From Colwellia sp. 12G3 (GTDB lineage Bacteria; Pseudomonadota; Gammaproteobacteria; Enterobacterales; Alteromonadaceae), in NCBI RefSeq assembly GCF_002836775.1, contig NZ_PJAQ01000066.1, forward strand, positions 558,001 to 622,000: a stretch of 64,000 nt of DNA, given 5' to 3'. The notes below the pieces were generated by a model. The model saw only the letters and a list, made by a program, of their open reading frames with translations, did no database searches and had not been told where the DNA came from. This document shows, piece after piece, positions 44,629 to 54,984 of this stretch. Made by a program: the position numbers and the translations under genes. How positions within the stretch are numbered: position 1 is the first letter of the stretch; every line of letters starts with the position of its first letter.

Positions 44629-45549
44629 ATGCAGTTAGTTCGTGGTGTACATAATATTCAATTACAAGATCATGGTTGTGTATTAACTATTGGTAATTTT
44701 GATGGTGTGCACTTAGGGCATCAGCAAGTGATTAAAGCCCTAGTAAGTAAAGCTAAAGCATTAGAATGTGTGGCTGCGGTATTGGTGTTTGAACCACAAC
44801 CACAAGAGCTTTTTTCACCCGAAACTGCACCGGCTAGATTATGCCGATTACGTGATAAATATAATTTATTAGCGCAACTTGGCGTACAGCGACTTATTTG
44901 TGTCAATTTTACCGCTAAATTTGCTAATCAAAGTGCCGAGCACTTTATAGAAAATTTATTGGTTAAAAAGTTAGGCATAAAGCACCTTATTGTCGGTGAT
45001 GACTTTCATTTTGGTAAGAATCGTACCGGTAACTTCTCTATGCTATGTCAAGCGGGAGAAAAGTACGGCTTTGATGTTTCAGATACCGCAAGTTACAAAA
45101 TGGCGGATTGCAGAATTAGCTCTACCGCTATTCGTCAAGCATTTGAGCAAGATGACTTAGTGTCAGTTAAACAGATGTTAGGCAGAGAGTACTCGATCAT
45201 TGGTCGGGTGTTTCATGGTGATAAGCGTGGTCGTCAATTGGGATTTCCAACCGCTAATGTTTTGCTTAAAAGGCGAGTTTCACCGTTAAGTGGTGTTTTT
45301 GCTGTAATGGTAAAAACAAATAGTGGTCAATTTAAAGGTGTTGCAAACATTGGTGCTAGACCAACGATTAATGGCGTTAGACAACAGCTAGAAGTACACA
45401 TTTTTGATTTTGATGAAAACCTGTATGGACAATGTATTGAGGTGATAGTGAAGAAAAAACTACGCCCAGTGATTAAGTTTGACAGCCTTGAAGCGCTTAC
45501 TACGCAAATTCATCAAGATTGTGAACAAGCTAAACAAGTATTCGCTTAA
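44629..45549 (+). CDS. ribF: Bifunctional riboflavin kinase / FAD synthetase
   Basis: RibF makes FMN from riboflavin and then FAD. The N-terminal nucleotidyl-transferase domain shows 'TIGNFDGVHLGHQQVI' and 'ISSTAIRQAF'; the C-terminal flavokinase domain shows 'GDKRGRQLGFPTANV' and 'GVANIGARPTI'. The 306-residue length is normal. A promoter region of 146 bp separates it from murJ; ileS follows after 125 bp. Confidence 0.97.
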   Translation: MQLVRGVHNIQLQDHGCVLTIGNFDGVHLGHQQVIKALVSKAKALECVAAVLVFEPQPQELFSPETAPARLCRLRDKYNLLAQLGVQRLICVNFTAKFANQSAEHFIENLLVKKLGIKHLIVGDDFHFGKNRTGNFSMLCQAGEKYGFDVSDTASYKMADCRISSTAIRQAFEQDDLVSVKQMLGREYSIIGRVFHGDKRGRQLGFPTANVLLKRRVSPLSGVFAVMVKTNSGQFKGVANIGARPTINGVRQQLEVHIFDFDENLYGQCIEVIVKKKLRPVIKFDSLEALTTQIHQDCEQAKQVFA

Positions 45550-45674
45550 GGCACTACTTGTACTTTATTTTCGATAGTTAAAAAATAATATATTCAATTA
45601 ACAGTTATGAATCTGGTTGATATTTATAGCGTTTCGTTAAGTTTATCAGCCAACAGAAACGGATAATGATTTAC

Positions 45675-48524
45675 ATGAGTGATTACAAACAGACCTTGAA
45701 TTTACCAGCTACTTCTTTCGCTATGAAAGGTAATATGGCTAACCGTGAACCTAACATGCTCAAAGATTGGGCAGCTAAAGATCTTTATGGCAAGATTCGT
45801 GAAGCCAAGAAAGGTAAAAAGTCATTTATTCTTCATGATGGCCCTCCTTATGCTAATGGTAATATTCATTTAGGCCATGCCGTTAATAAAATCTTAAAAG
45901 ATATTATTGTTAAATCAAAAAACTTATCTGATTTCAATTCTCCTTTCGTACCAGGCTGGGATTGTCATGGTTTACCGATCGAATTAATGGTTGAGAAAAA
46001 AGTAGGCAAGCCAGGTCATAAGATTAGCGCTAGCGATTTTCGTCAAAAGTGTCGTGAATATGCAGCTAAGCAAGTCGATGGTCAACGTGAAGATTTTAAA
46101 CGTTTAGGTATTTTCGCTGATTGGGAAAACCCATACTTAACAATGGATTTTGGCACAGAAGCCAATATTATCCGTTCATTAGGCAAAATTGCTGAAAATG
46201 GTCACTTACATCAAGGTTTTAAACCTGTGCATTGGTGTACTGATTGTGGTTCGTCTTTAGCTGAAGCTGAAGTTGAATATAAAGATAAACAATCACCCGC
46301 TATCGATGTGAAATTTACTATTAGCGACGAAACCGTAGCAGATAAATTCTCTCACCCAGAAGACCATAAAGGGACAGGTGAAATCGGCGTTGTGATTTGG
46401 ACAACAACACCTTGGACACTTCCTGCTAACCGTGCGATAGCAGTAAATTCTGAGGTTGAATATACTTTAGTTCAATGTGAACAGGCAGGTAAAAAGCAAC
46501 GTTTAATCATTGCTTCTGATTTAGTTACTACCTGTATGGATCGTTTCGGCTTTGATAAATACCATGCATTAGGTTTCTGTAAAGGTAGCGAGCTAGAGCT
46601 AGTGCAATGTCAACATCCATTCTATGACTTTACGGTTCCGGTTGTTTTAGGTGAACATGTAACGACAGACTCAGGTACAGGTTGTGTACATACTGCACCT
46701 GGTCACGGTGTAGAAGATTTTGTTGTTGGTAAGCTATATGACTTAGAAGTGGCTAATCCTGTTGGCGCTAACGGTGTATATCTTGAAGATACGCCATTAC
46801 TTGCTGGCCAACATGTATTTAAAGCCAATGCTAGTGTGGTTGAGTTGTTAAAAGAAAACGGGGCATTAGTACATCATCATGCGTTAGATCATTCTTACCC
46901 GCATTGTTGGAGACATAAAACACCACTAATTTTCCGTGCTACGCCGCAGTGGTTTATCAGCATGGACAAAAAAGGTTTACGTCAAGATTCATTAAACGAA
47001 ATCGAAAAAACACAGTGGATCCCTGATTGGGGTCAACGCCGTATTGAATCTATGGTTGAAGGTCGTCCAGATTGGTGTATCTCACGTCAACGTACGTGGG
47101 GCGTGCCTATGGCATTATTTATTCATCAAGATTCAGGTGCATTACATCCACGTAGCATTGAGTTGATTGAAGAAGTTGCTCAGCGTGTTGAAAAAGAAGG
47201 CATTCAAGCATGGTTTGATTTAGAGCCAAGCGAGCTAATTGGTGATGATGCTAAAGAATACATTAAAGTACCTGATACCTTAGATGTATGGTTTGATTCA
47301 GGTACTACCCACGAATCAGTTATCAAAGCACGCGAAGAATTTGACGATATTGCAGATTTATACCTTGAAGGCTCAGATCAACATCGTGGTTGGTTTATGT
47401 CATCAATGATTTCATCGGTTGCGATGAATGGTAAAGCGCCATATAAGCAAGTGCTTACTCACGGTTTTGTGGTTGACGCTAAAGGTCACAAAATGTCTAA
47501 GTCGTTAGGTAATGTTATTACCCCAAAAGAAATTACTAACAACTTAGGCGCTGATATTTTACGTTTGTGGACTGCTTCAGTAAATTACACGCAAGAAATA
47601 ACTGCGGGTGATGAGATATTTAAACGTCAAGCTGATGCCTATCGCCGTATACGTAATACATCACGCTTCTTATTATCTAACTTAAATGGTTTTGAACCAG
47701 CGACTCACAGCGTTGCTTTTGACGATATGGTTGCTTTAGATCGTTGGGTAGTTGAACAAGCAGCACGTTTACAAGAAGAAATTATTAACGCGTACGATGA
47801 ATATGAATTTCACGTAGTAGTGCACAAAATTATGAACTTTTGTACTAACGAGCTTGGTGGTTTCTACTTAGATATTATCAAAGATAGACAATATACCGCT
47901 AAAAGTGATTCTAATGCGCGTCGTTCATGTCAAACAGCTATGTACTTAATTGTAGAAGCAATGACAGCGTGGATGGCACCAATATTGTCATTTACGGCAC
48001 AAGAAATTTGGGAAGCTTTACCATTACCTGTAAGCGGTGAGCGAGATGAGTTTGTCTTTACTGGTGTTTGGTTTGATGGTTTAGCTAAGCAAATTGAAAA
48101 CAGTAACTCAGTAGATGAACTTGGTAACGAATACTGGACTGAACTGCTTACTGTTCGTGGCGAAGTAAACCGTGCGTTAGAGCAAGCAAGAAAAGATAAG
48201 TCTGTTGGTAAAGCGTTAGAAGCACAAGTCACTTTGTTTGCTACCCAAGAGTTAGCGACTAAATTAGCTAAACTGGGTGAAGAACTTCGTTTTGTGTTAA
48301 TCACTTCAAAAGCAACGATTGAAATAGTAACAGCGGCACCGGAAAATGCGCTTGATACTGAAGTAGAAGGCTTATGGTTATCAGTAGCCCCTGCAGAAGG
48401 TATTAAGTGTGACCGTTGCTGGCATGTCACTACAGACATTGGCGAAAGCGAAAAACACCCTGAGTTATGTGGTCGTTGTATCACTAATGTTGATGGTGAA
48501 GGTGAAACAAGACAGTTCGCTTAA
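45675..48524 (+). CDS. ileS: Isoleucyl-tRNA synthetase
   Basis: The class I synthetase charges tRNA-Ile. I start at ATG 45675 ([11 protein letters not shown]), which matches E. coli; an ATG three codons earlier is too close to the GGAT box. Seen: the HIGH-type '[13 protein letters not shown]', the CP1 editing domain ('[18 protein letters not shown]'), '[10 protein letters not shown]' and a C-terminal zinc finger 'KCDRCWH...CGRC'. It is the first of an ileS-lspA-fkpB run. Confidence 0.98.
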   Translation: MSDYKQTLNLPATSFAMKGNMANREPNMLKDWAAKDLYGKIREAKKGKKSFILHDGPPYANGNIHLGHAVNKILKDIIVKSKNLSDFNSPFVPGWDCHGLPIELMVEKKVGKPGHKISASDFRQKCREYAAKQVDGQREDFKRLGIFADWENPYLTMDFGTEANIIRSLGKIAENGHLHQGFKPVHWCTDCGSSLAEAEVEYKDKQSPAIDVKFTISDETVADKFSHPEDHKGTGEIGVVIWTTTPWTLPANRAIAVNSEVEYTLVQCEQAGKKQRLIIASDLVTTCMDRFGFDKYHALGFCKGSELELVQCQHPFYDFTVPVVLGEHVTTDSGTGCVHTAPGHGVEDFVVGKLYDLEVANPVGANGVYLEDTPLLAGQHVFKANASVVELLKENGALVHHHALDHSYPHCWRHKTPLIFRATPQWFISMDKKGLRQDSLNEIEKTQWIPDWGQRRIESMVEGRPDWCISRQRTWGVPMALFIHQDSGALHPRSIELIEEVAQRVEKEGIQAWFDLEPSELIGDDAKEYIKVPDTLDVWFDSGTTHESVIKAREEFDDIADLYLEGSDQHRGWFMSSMISSVAMNGKAPYKQVLTHGFVVDAKGHKMSKSLGNVITPKEITNNLGADILRLWTASVNYTQEITAGDEIFKRQADAYRRIRNTSRFLLSNLNGFEPATHSVAFDDMVALDRWVVEQAARLQEEIINAYDEYEFHVVVHKIMNFCTNELGGFYLDIIKDRQYTAKSDSNARRSCQTAMYLIVEAMTAWMAPILSFTAQEIWEALPLPVSGERDEFVFTGVWFDGLAKQIENSNSVDELGNEYWTELLTVRGEVNRALEQARKDKSVGKALEAQVTLFATQELATKLAKLGEELRFVLITSKATIEIVTAAPENALDTEVEGLWLSVAPAEGIKCDRCWHVTTDIGESEKHPELCGRCITNVDGEGETRQFA

Positions 48525-48640
48525 TTAATTCATTAGTTTGAATTAAAGTTAACTGAATCTAGTTTAACAAATATTTATTATTGGGCTATTACCTACAACC
48601 TATTATAGGGCGTTAGTAATAGCTTATTTAATTGCGCTAT

Positions 48641-49183
48641 ATGAGATTATCACCATTGAAAAAATTATTTAATGACACAGGGTTACGTTGGTTATGGCTA
48701 ACTTTACTATGCTTAATCATTGATCAAGTAAGTAAACATTGGGTTGCAGGTACGTTTGACTATAAAGAAACCTTGTCTGTTTTGCCTTTTTTTAACCTCA
48801 CATATGTTCATAATCCCGGAGCAGCCTTTAGCTTTTTAGCTGACCAAGGTGGTTGGCAGCGTTGGTTTTTTACCGCAATAGCCAGTATTGCTAGTATCGT
48901 ATTTCTCGTTTGGATGGCGAAAACGCCCAAGCAGCAGCGTTTATTAAGTATTGCATTTGCGATGATTTTAAGTGGCGCGGTAGGTAACTTAATCGATAGA
49001 GCATTATTTGGTTATGTTATCGACTTTCTAGATTTTCATTGGGCTGGCTACCATTTCGCCGCGTTTAATATTGCTGACTCCGCTATTTTTATTGGTGCAG
49101 CCTTAATGATTTTTGAATCATTCACTAATACAGAAAATGATGACGAAAAACAAAAGAATAAAACAAATAAGATAGAGAGCTAA
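48641..49183 (+). CDS. lspA: Lipoprotein signal peptidase (signal peptidase II)
   Basis: LspA cleaves signal peptides of prolipoproteins in the inner membrane. The four-helix protein has the conserved 'NPGAAFSFLAD', and the catalytic Asp pair in 'VGNLIDRALFGYVIDFLDF' and 'AAFNIADSAIF'. The ATG at 48641 is preferred over an in-frame TTG at 48632; neither has a strong ribosome-binding site. The C-terminal tail is Lys/Asn-rich. It precedes fkpB by 2 bp. Confidence 0.96.
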   Translation: MRLSPLKKLFNDTGLRWLWLTLLCLIIDQVSKHWVAGTFDYKETLSVLPFFNLTYVHNPGAAFSFLADQGGWQRWFFTAIASIASIVFLVWMAKTPKQQRLLSIAFAMILSGAVGNLIDRALFGYVIDFLDFHWAGYHFAAFNIADSAIFIGAALMIFESFTNTENDDEKQKNKTNKIES

Positions 49184-49185
49184 TA

Positions 49186-49629
49186 ATGACCGATTTAACG
49201 CAAGTACAGATTCAAAGTGACTCAAGCATTCTTGTTCATATAACGATGAAATTAAGTGATGGTTCGGCTGCTGATAGTACAAAAGTAAACAATAAACCAG
49301 CAAAAATCATTATGGGCGATAACAGTATTTCTCCTGCTTTTGAAGCTGAGCTAATTGGTATGAAAAAAGGTGATTCAAGAGAATTTACCCTTGAAGCAAA
49401 AGATTCCTTTGGTGAGACGAATCCAGACAATATTCACTATATGGGTATTGATAAGTTTTCTGCTGAAGTGCCTGCAGAAATAGGTAATATTATTACCTTT
49501 TCTCAACCCGGTGGTGAGCTACCAGGCATGATTAAAGAGGTTAATGGTGACTCTGTTACTATCGATTTTAATCACCCACTTGCAGGACAAACTGTTACGT
49601 TTGTCATTGATTTAGTCGACATCCTTTAG
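49186..49629 (+). CDS. fkpB: FKBP-type peptidyl-prolyl isomerase (SlpA type)
   Basis: The 147-residue protein is a SlpA/FkpB FKBP: a short FKBP core interrupted by an IF domain ('ALEAKDSFGETNPDNIHYMGIDKF'), with 'FNHPLAGQTVTFVIDLVDI' at the end. It helps fold proteins and may assist ribosome-associated chaperoning. AGAGAG in the lspA end provides the ribosome-binding site. The usual next gene, ispH, is absent; tsaB follows instead. Confidence 0.95.
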   Translation: MTDLTQVQIQSDSSILVHITMKLSDGSAADSTKVNNKPAKIIMGDNSISPAFEAELIGMKKGDSREFTLEAKDSFGETNPDNIHYMGIDKFSAEVPAEIGNIITFSQPGGELPGMIKEVNGDSVTIDFNHPLAGQTVTFVIDLVDIL

Positions 49630-49648
49630 TAAATGATAGGTATATATA

Positions 49649-50356
49649 GTGAATTATTTAGCTCTTGATGCCTCAACTGAAGCATGCTCTGTTGCGTTGC
49701 AAGTAAACGGTAAAACCTTCTCTCGATATGAGCTTTGCCCACAGTCGCATAGTTTACATTTACTACCAATGATAGATGCAGTACTTCAAGAAGCCGGTAT
49801 AAAGCTAGCCGAACTTGATGGTCTTGTTTTTGGTCAAGGGCCAGGTAGTTTTACTGGTGTTCGTATTGGTGTTGGTGTTGCTCAAGGCTTAGCCTTTTCG
49901 GCTAACTTACCTGTTGTAGGTGTTTCTAGCTTACAGGCTATGGCACAATTGGCTTATATAAAACATGGTCAAAAACAAGTTGTTGCGGCAATAGATGCCC
50001 GTATGTCTGAAGTTTATAATGGCTGCTTTGTCCTTGATGAAAACAATATTATGCAAGCACAACAAGCTGAAGCGGTTACACCACCGGAGAAACTAACAGA
50101 ACATCTTTCATCAGTGCTTACTGCTTCTTTCTATGCTGTTGGCACAGGTTGGGATGCGTACTCTGAAAAACTAGGTGAACAGTTGTTGTCATTGAAAGTA
50201 AATGAAGGCAGTCCTGAGGTGTTATTCCCGACAGCAGAAGCTATGTTGAGTATTGGTAAAGTAAAATTAGAACAAGGGCAGGGCGTATCAGCTGAAGATG
50301 CTCAGCCGGTATATGTTAGAGATACTGTTTCTTGGAAAAAGCTACCGGGTAAATAA
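49649..50356 (+). CDS. tsaB: tRNA threonylcarbamoyladenosine biosynthesis protein TsaB
   Basis: TsaB is the non-catalytic partner of TsaD in making t6A37 on ANN-decoding tRNAs. The 235-residue protein opens with the ASKHA phosphate loop 'LALDASTEACSVAL', then 'LVFGQGPGSFTGVRIGVGVAQGLAF' and 'VVAAIDARMSEVYNG'. It lies 19 bp after fkpB and could be co-transcribed. Confidence 0.95.
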   Translation: MNYLALDASTEACSVALQVNGKTFSRYELCPQSHSLHLLPMIDAVLQEAGIKLAELDGLVFGQGPGSFTGVRIGVGVAQGLAFSANLPVVGVSSLQAMAQLAYIKHGQKQVVAAIDARMSEVYNGCFVLDENNIMQAQQAEAVTPPEKLTEHLSSVLTASFYAVGTGWDAYSEKLGEQLLSLKVNEGSPEVLFPTAEAMLSIGKVKLEQGQGVSAEDAQPVYVRDTVSWKKLPGK

Positions 50357-50435
50357 AAAAAGTCTATTCTTGTCAGTAAATTGTGATCAGAAAATTCTGG
50401 AATAAAACTATAGCAGAACATTATGGCAGTACATT

Positions 50436-51116
50436 ATGACGAGTAGCCCACAAAATATTAAATCCAGCTTTTGGAAAAAATATCAATTATATTTCCTCTT
50501 GGTGGCGGCCATTGTCATCAGACAAATCCCTATCGTCTCTATCCCGCTGAATTGGTTGGAAACATACTTTCATGAAATAAGTCATGGTATTGCTGCATTG
50601 CTTACCGGTGGTGAAATCATCAATATTCAACTGTTTGCTACAGGCGCTGGGCTATGTACTACCCAAGGTGGTTTAAGCTTTTTTATTACCTTCTTTGGTT
50701 ATGCCGGAGCAACTGTTTGGGGTTGGCTACTATTCAAGCTGGCGAATAGTCATCAACGTACTGCACAAATTTTTTCTGGCGTGATGATCGTTTTACTGCT
50801 TGCTTCCATCGTCTTATGGGCAAGAGACTTGCTGACTATGATTATTATCGGGAGCTTAGCCGTGATGTTTGTATTTACGGTAAAAATGCGTCGCTTATAT
50901 TATTTGCAATTATTGTTAAAGTTTTTTGGTTTGAGTATTTTATTAAATAGCTTATTTAGTCCAACATACTTATTTGATGGTCGTGATTTAGGGGATGGTG
51001 CCACTTTAGCTTCTATGACAATGGTTCCTGAGTTAGTTTGGGTCTTATTATGGTGTGTGCTAGCTATTACAGCTTTGTATTCCTTAATTAAAACCAATAA
51101 AAAGTCTCATTTTTAA
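50436..51116 (+). CDS. M50-like membrane metallopeptidase
   Basis: The 226-residue membrane protein has the zinc motif HEISH at residues 46-50 ('YFHEISHGIAALLTGGEI') after a first helix, then about five more hydrophobic segments. It matches the M50B-like family of small integral membrane proteases; a distal Asp ligand in 'LFDGRDLGDGAT' is possible. The substrate is unknown. It has its own start just after tsaB, with no clear terminator between. Confidence 0.78.
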   Translation: MTSSPQNIKSSFWKKYQLYFLLVAAIVIRQIPIVSIPLNWLETYFHEISHGIAALLTGGEIINIQLFATGAGLCTTQGGLSFFITFFGYAGATVWGWLLFKLANSHQRTAQIFSGVMIVLLLASIVLWARDLLTMIIIGSLAVMFVFTVKMRRLYYLQLLLKFFGLSILLNSLFSPTYLFDGRDLGDGATLASMTMVPELVWVLLWCVLAITALYSLIKTNKKSHF

Positions 51117-51170
51117 TAAGGGATCCACTTAAAGCTTTAACTCAAAGAATTAACTCACAGGTATATCCTT

Positions 51171-52097
51171 ATGACAGATAACAATGAAATTGATGAGCTT
51201 AGCTATCAGTTAGGTGATTTATCACTTACCGCACTCGCTTGTGGGAATAAAGAACATCAACCAATGTTATGTTTACATGGCTACTTGGATAATGCAGCGA
51301 GTTTTCTCCCCTTAATGCAGCAAACAGCGCAAGAAAGTGATTTACTGCATAATAGGCGTATTATTGCACTTGATTGGCCAGGACACGGTCACTCAGACCA
51401 TCGTAGTGTTGGTGCTCATTACCATTTTTTTGATTATGTCAGTGATTTATTTGCCCTATTTGAACTTAATAATTGGCAAGCTATCGATATTGTTGCTCAC
51501 TCAATGGGGGCTATGATTGCGAGTGCTTTTGCTGCCGCTTTTCCTGAAAAAGTAAAGTCATTGACGTTAATTGACTCGTTTGGTTTTATTTGTGCTTCCG
51601 CAGAGCAAACGACTGAACAGTTACGAAAAGGCGTATTGAGTCGGGTGAAATCAGTTAAGTCTAGCCGAGCCTTTACTGCAGAAACAGCAGTAAAAGCTCG
51701 ACAGCATGTTTCTGACTTAAATACGGAACATGCCAAGTTAATTGTACAAAGGTCCTTGATTCAGGTTGAGGCGACATCAAGTGAGAAAGCTGCGGTTGAT
51801 GACACTAGTGTCTTATATCGTTGGCGTTCAGATCCGCGGTTACGTACTCTATCTCCTTATCGATTAAGTTTAGCGCAGGGGCAGCAGTTGTTTAGTGATA
51901 TTAAATGTCCCTTACAACTAGTCTATGGTGATAAAGGCATGGAAATGGTTACAACAGGACTTGAAAATTTTTCTGCCTTTGTTAATAACCTAATAACGAC
52001 TAAGCTGGAAGGTGGTCACCATGTCCATATGGAACAAACGAAGGAATTATCATCTTTACTTAGTCATTTTCTCAGTAAAATTCAAACAAGCGTTTAA
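51171..52097 (+). CDS. Alpha/beta hydrolase
   Basis: The 308-residue protein has the alpha/beta-hydrolase landmarks: oxyanion 'LCLHGYLDNAASF', nucleophile Ser111 in 'VAHSMGAM', an acidic residue in 'LVYGDKGM' and catalytic His in 'EGGHHVHMEQ'. A cap domain lies between residues about 150 and 235. It is a serine hydrolase of unknown substrate. It sits directly upstream of fadD, a pair seen in other gammaproteobacteria. Confidence 0.9.
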   Translation: MTDNNEIDELSYQLGDLSLTALACGNKEHQPMLCLHGYLDNAASFLPLMQQTAQESDLLHNRRIIALDWPGHGHSDHRSVGAHYHFFDYVSDLFALFELNNWQAIDIVAHSMGAMIASAFAAAFPEKVKSLTLIDSFGFICASAEQTTEQLRKGVLSRVKSVKSSRAFTAETAVKARQHVSDLNTEHAKLIVQRSLIQVEATSSEKAAVDDTSVLYRWRSDPRLRTLSPYRLSLAQGQQLFSDIKCPLQLVYGDKGMEMVTTGLENFSAFVNNLITTKLEGGHHVHMEQTKELSSLLSHFLSKIQTSV

Positions 52098-52214
52098 ATT
52101 TGTGGCGTATTGCTAAAAAATTTGATAAAACTGTATTATTGAAATATTAGTTGCTGCAAATAAAATGATTATTAAAATAAATAGCAACATAATCACCTAT
52201 TGAGGAAAGCCGTT

Positions 52215-53870
52215 GTGGAAAAAATTTGGTTAGAAAAAAGTTACCCTAGTGATGTGCCGTTTGAAATTGATGCGGATAAATATCCATCTATTGTGGCTAT
52301 GTTCACAAAATATTCTACAAAATTTAGTGATAAAACAGCTTTCATTAATATGGGCGCTTCCATTACGTATGAAGAACTGTCAATTCAAGCAACGGCTTTT
52401 GCAGCATACTTACAACAAGATTTAGGTCTAGAGAGAGGCGATAAATTCGCCATTATGGTACCTAATTGCTTACAGTATCCAATCGCGTTATTTGGTGCTT
52501 TATTAGCCGGTCTTACCGTAGTCAATGTAAACCCTTTATATACAGCCCGTGAACTTGAGCACCAATTAAAAGATTCTGATACCAAAGCAATGTTGATCAT
52601 AGAAAACTTTGCGCAAACACTTGAAAAAGTTGTTGATAAGACCGCAGTGAAACATGTCATCATGACATCATTGGGTGATCGTTTGGGCTTAGTAAAAGGC
52701 ACTGTAGTAAACTGTGTAGTTAAGTACGTTAAAAAAATGGTACCAGCCTTCAATTTGCCACACGCAGTACGTTTTAATACGGCTTTATCACGTGGTTTAG
52801 GGCTTACATTATCCCCCGTTGAATTGTGCGGAGATGATCTCGCCTTTTTACAATATACCGGCGGCACAACAGGCTTATCTAAAGGCGCAATGTTGACTCA
52901 CCGAAATATGGTAGCTAACTTGCAACAAGCTAAAGCGGCAATATTCCCAATGCTAGAAGAAGGTCAAGAGCTCGTTGTTACAGCGCTACCGCTCTATCAT
53001 ATCTTTGCTTTGACAGCGAATTGCCTAACATTCTTTACTATGGGTGGTACCAATTTATTGATTACCAACCCAAGAGATATGCCTAACTTTGTTAAAGAAT
53101 TATCAAAGTACCCATTTACCGCAATTACGGGCGTAAATACCTTATTTAATGGCTTATTGAATACCCCTGGCTTTAGTGAACTTAACTTTAGCACGTTAAA
53201 AATGTCGCTTGGTGGCGGAATGGCAGTACAACGTCCTGTTGCTGAACGTTGGCAGCAAGTAACCGGTACCCGTTTGTTAGAAGGCTATGGCTTAACTGAG
53301 TGTGCACCTCTCGTAACGATAAGTCCTTACAACCTTGAGGCTTATGACGGTAGTATAGGTCTTCCTGCGGCTTCAACTGACGTTAAAATTATGCGCGAAG
53401 ATGGGCATGAAGCCGATATTGGCGAGTCTGGCGAAATGTGGGTTAAAGGCCCTCAAGTCATGACAGGTTATTATAAATGCGAGGAAGCGACTGCTGAAGT
53501 CTTAAAGGATGGCTGGTTTGCTACGGGTGATATTGCCATGATGGATGATAGAGGTTTCTTCACCATTGTTGATCGGAAAAAAGACATGATTATCGTGTCT
53601 GGATTTAATGTTTATCCCAATGAAATTGAAGAAGTACTTGCCATGCATGAGGGCGTGTTAGAATCGGCCGCTATTGGTATACCTCACGAAGTTTCAGGTG
53701 AGATTGTCAAAGTTTTTGTGGTAAAGAAGTCGGATGATTTAGATGAGGAAACACTTATCAAACATTGTCGTGAAAACTTAACAAATTACAAAGTACCAAA
53801 ATTAGTTGAGTTTAGGAAAGAATTACCTAAAACCAATGTAGGTAAAATCCTAAGAAGAGAGCTTCGTTAG
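52215..53870 (+). CDS. fadD: Long-chain acyl-CoA synthetase
   Basis: FadD activates imported fatty acids to acyl-CoA. The start is GTG 52215 ([13 protein letters not shown]), preceded by GAGGAAAGCC; it aligns with the E. coli N-terminus. Seen: the P-loop '[18 protein letters not shown]', '[13 protein letters not shown]', '[33 protein letters not shown]' and the C-terminal Lys in '[10 protein letters not shown]'. The PsrA-type sites elsewhere in the window do not occur upstream of this gene. Confidence 0.97.
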   Translation: MEKIWLEKSYPSDVPFEIDADKYPSIVAMFTKYSTKFSDKTAFINMGASITYEELSIQATAFAAYLQQDLGLERGDKFAIMVPNCLQYPIALFGALLAGLTVVNVNPLYTARELEHQLKDSDTKAMLIIENFAQTLEKVVDKTAVKHVIMTSLGDRLGLVKGTVVNCVVKYVKKMVPAFNLPHAVRFNTALSRGLGLTLSPVELCGDDLAFLQYTGGTTGLSKGAMLTHRNMVANLQQAKAAIFPMLEEGQELVVTALPLYHIFALTANCLTFFTMGGTNLLITNPRDMPNFVKELSKYPFTAITGVNTLFNGLLNTPGFSELNFSTLKMSLGGGMAVQRPVAERWQQVTGTRLLEGYGLTECAPLVTISPYNLEAYDGSIGLPAASTDVKIMREDGHEADIGESGEMWVKGPQVMTGYYKCEEATAEVLKDGWFATGDIAMMDDRGFFTIVDRKKDMIIVSGFNVYPNEIEEVLAMHEGVLESAAIGIPHEVSGEIVKVFVVKKSDDLDEETLIKHCRENLTNYKVPKLVEFRKELPKTNVGKILRRELR

Positions 53871-53925
53871 GTCGTTAATAGTAATACAGATATGAATTCT
53901 GCAATGAATTCATATCAATAAATAA

Positions 53926-53953
53926 AAAAGGCAAGCTGTAATAGCTTGCCTTT
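53926..53953. terminator. Terminator after fadD
   Basis: AAAAGGCAAGCT-GTAAT-AGCTTGCCTTTT lies between convergent fadD and the YciK-type SDR. A perfect 10-bp hairpin (ATATGAATTC / GAATTCATAT, 53890-53915) lies just upstream. Confidence 0.9.
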
Positions 53954-53986
53954 TGTATTTGAAATTCTGCAGTACCAAATTGATTT

Positions 53987-54724
53987 TTATTGAGCTTTTA
54001 GCGTTTGACCATTTACTTCCACACTATCATCAGACATCAAATAAACATATAAAGGCATAATATCTTCTGGATTAGCAAGTTCATCTTTATCTTCCGCGGG
54101 GAAAGCACAAGAGCGCATGTTGGTATTGGTAGCGCCTGGATTTATCGCATTAGTACGTAAATTTGATCCTTCATATTCATCAGCAATAACTTGCATCATA
54201 CCTTCAGTGGCAAATTTAGATATGCTATATTGGCCCCAATAAGCTCGGCCTTGACTACCCACACCTGAAGAGGTAAAAACTAAAGAAGCGCTTGGTGCTA
54301 ACAATAACGTCGGAATTAAGGTTTGAGCCAATAAACATTGTGCGGTGACGTTGACTTTCATCACATCATTAAATATTTGTTCATGCATTTGAGTGAACGG
54401 TGTTAGTTCACCTAAAATAGACGCATTAAGTAATACACCATCAAGTTTACCGAATTGACTGGCAATCGTTGAAGACATATCAATATAGTTTTGTTTAGTC
54501 GCACCTTTCAAATCAAGGGGGATAATAGCCGGCTCTGCTTGACCTAAAGCAACAATTTCATCATACACAGCTTCAAGTTTACTAACCGTTTTGCCCAGTA
54601 AAATTACTGTAGCGCCAAGTTGGGCATAAGTTAATGCAGCAGTGCGGCCGATACCAGCCCCAGCACCCGTAACTAAAATCGTTTTGTTGGTTAAACAGGC
54701 GTCTTTTATTGAATAATTAAACAT
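53987..54724 (-). CDS. yciK: YciK family short-chain dehydrogenase
   Basis: The 245-residue SDR resembles E. coli YciK: 'KTILVTGAGAGIGRTAALTYAQLGATVILLGKT', 'LNASILGELTPFTQ', catalytic Tyr-x3-Lys in 'WGQYSISKFATEGM' and 'NAINPGATNTNMR'. The cofactor is NADP-like (Lys after strand 2). The substrate is not established. It is divergent from the lipase gene; the 34-bp palindrome lies in the shared 260-bp region. Confidence 0.9.
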   Translation of the reverse strand: MFNYSIKDACLTNKTILVTGAGAGIGRTAALTYAQLGATVILLGKTVSKLEAVYDEIVALGQAEPAIIPLDLKGATKQNYIDMSSTIASQFGKLDGVLLNASILGELTPFTQMHEQIFNDVMKVNVTAQCLLAQTLIPTLLLAPSASLVFTSSGVGSQGRAYWGQYSISKFATEGMMQVIADEYEGSNLRTNAINPGATNTNMRSCAFPAEDKDELANPEDIMPLYVYLMSDDSVEVNGQTLKAQ

Positions 54725-54883
54725 CTTGGGATCTTATTGCTGTGAGTGAGGAAATTACTTGTCTATTCTACGCGTTGACATTTTCATTGACGAGCAAAAA
54801 GTTTCTTTTGGTTACTAAATAGAACAAAAAAGTAAAAAATCACTGGAACCTTAGGACATCTTGGGGTAACTTGAACTGGTCTT

Positions 54884-54917
54884 ACTAGTTATTCAAACAT
54901 TAGTTTGAATAACTAGT
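54884..54917. promoter_or_regulatory. 34-bp perfect palindrome with PsrA-like core before the lipase gene
   Basis: Two 15-bp perfect arms (ACTAGTTATTCAAAC and its mirror GTTTGAATAACTAGT) flank ATTA. The centre, CAAAC-ATTA-GTTTG at 54894-54907, is a PsrA-type core as at 38144-38157. It lies 68 bp before the lipase start, and upstream of divergent yciK. There is no T-run, so it is more likely an operator than a terminator. Confidence 0.65.
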
Positions 54918-54984
54918 TTAACTGTTGAAATAAAAATAACTTAAAAAAATACATAATAAATATTACGGCATTGGGGAATTTAAC

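Noticed and set aside
47930..48484. 184-residue minus-strand frame inside ileS
   Set aside because: Antisense shadow of the ileS 3' end; no promoter or ribosome-binding site and Ser-rich nonsense composition.
53890..53915. Perfect 10-bp inverted repeat after fadD
   Set aside because: Most likely a stabilising 3' hairpin next to the terminator; no further structure or homology.
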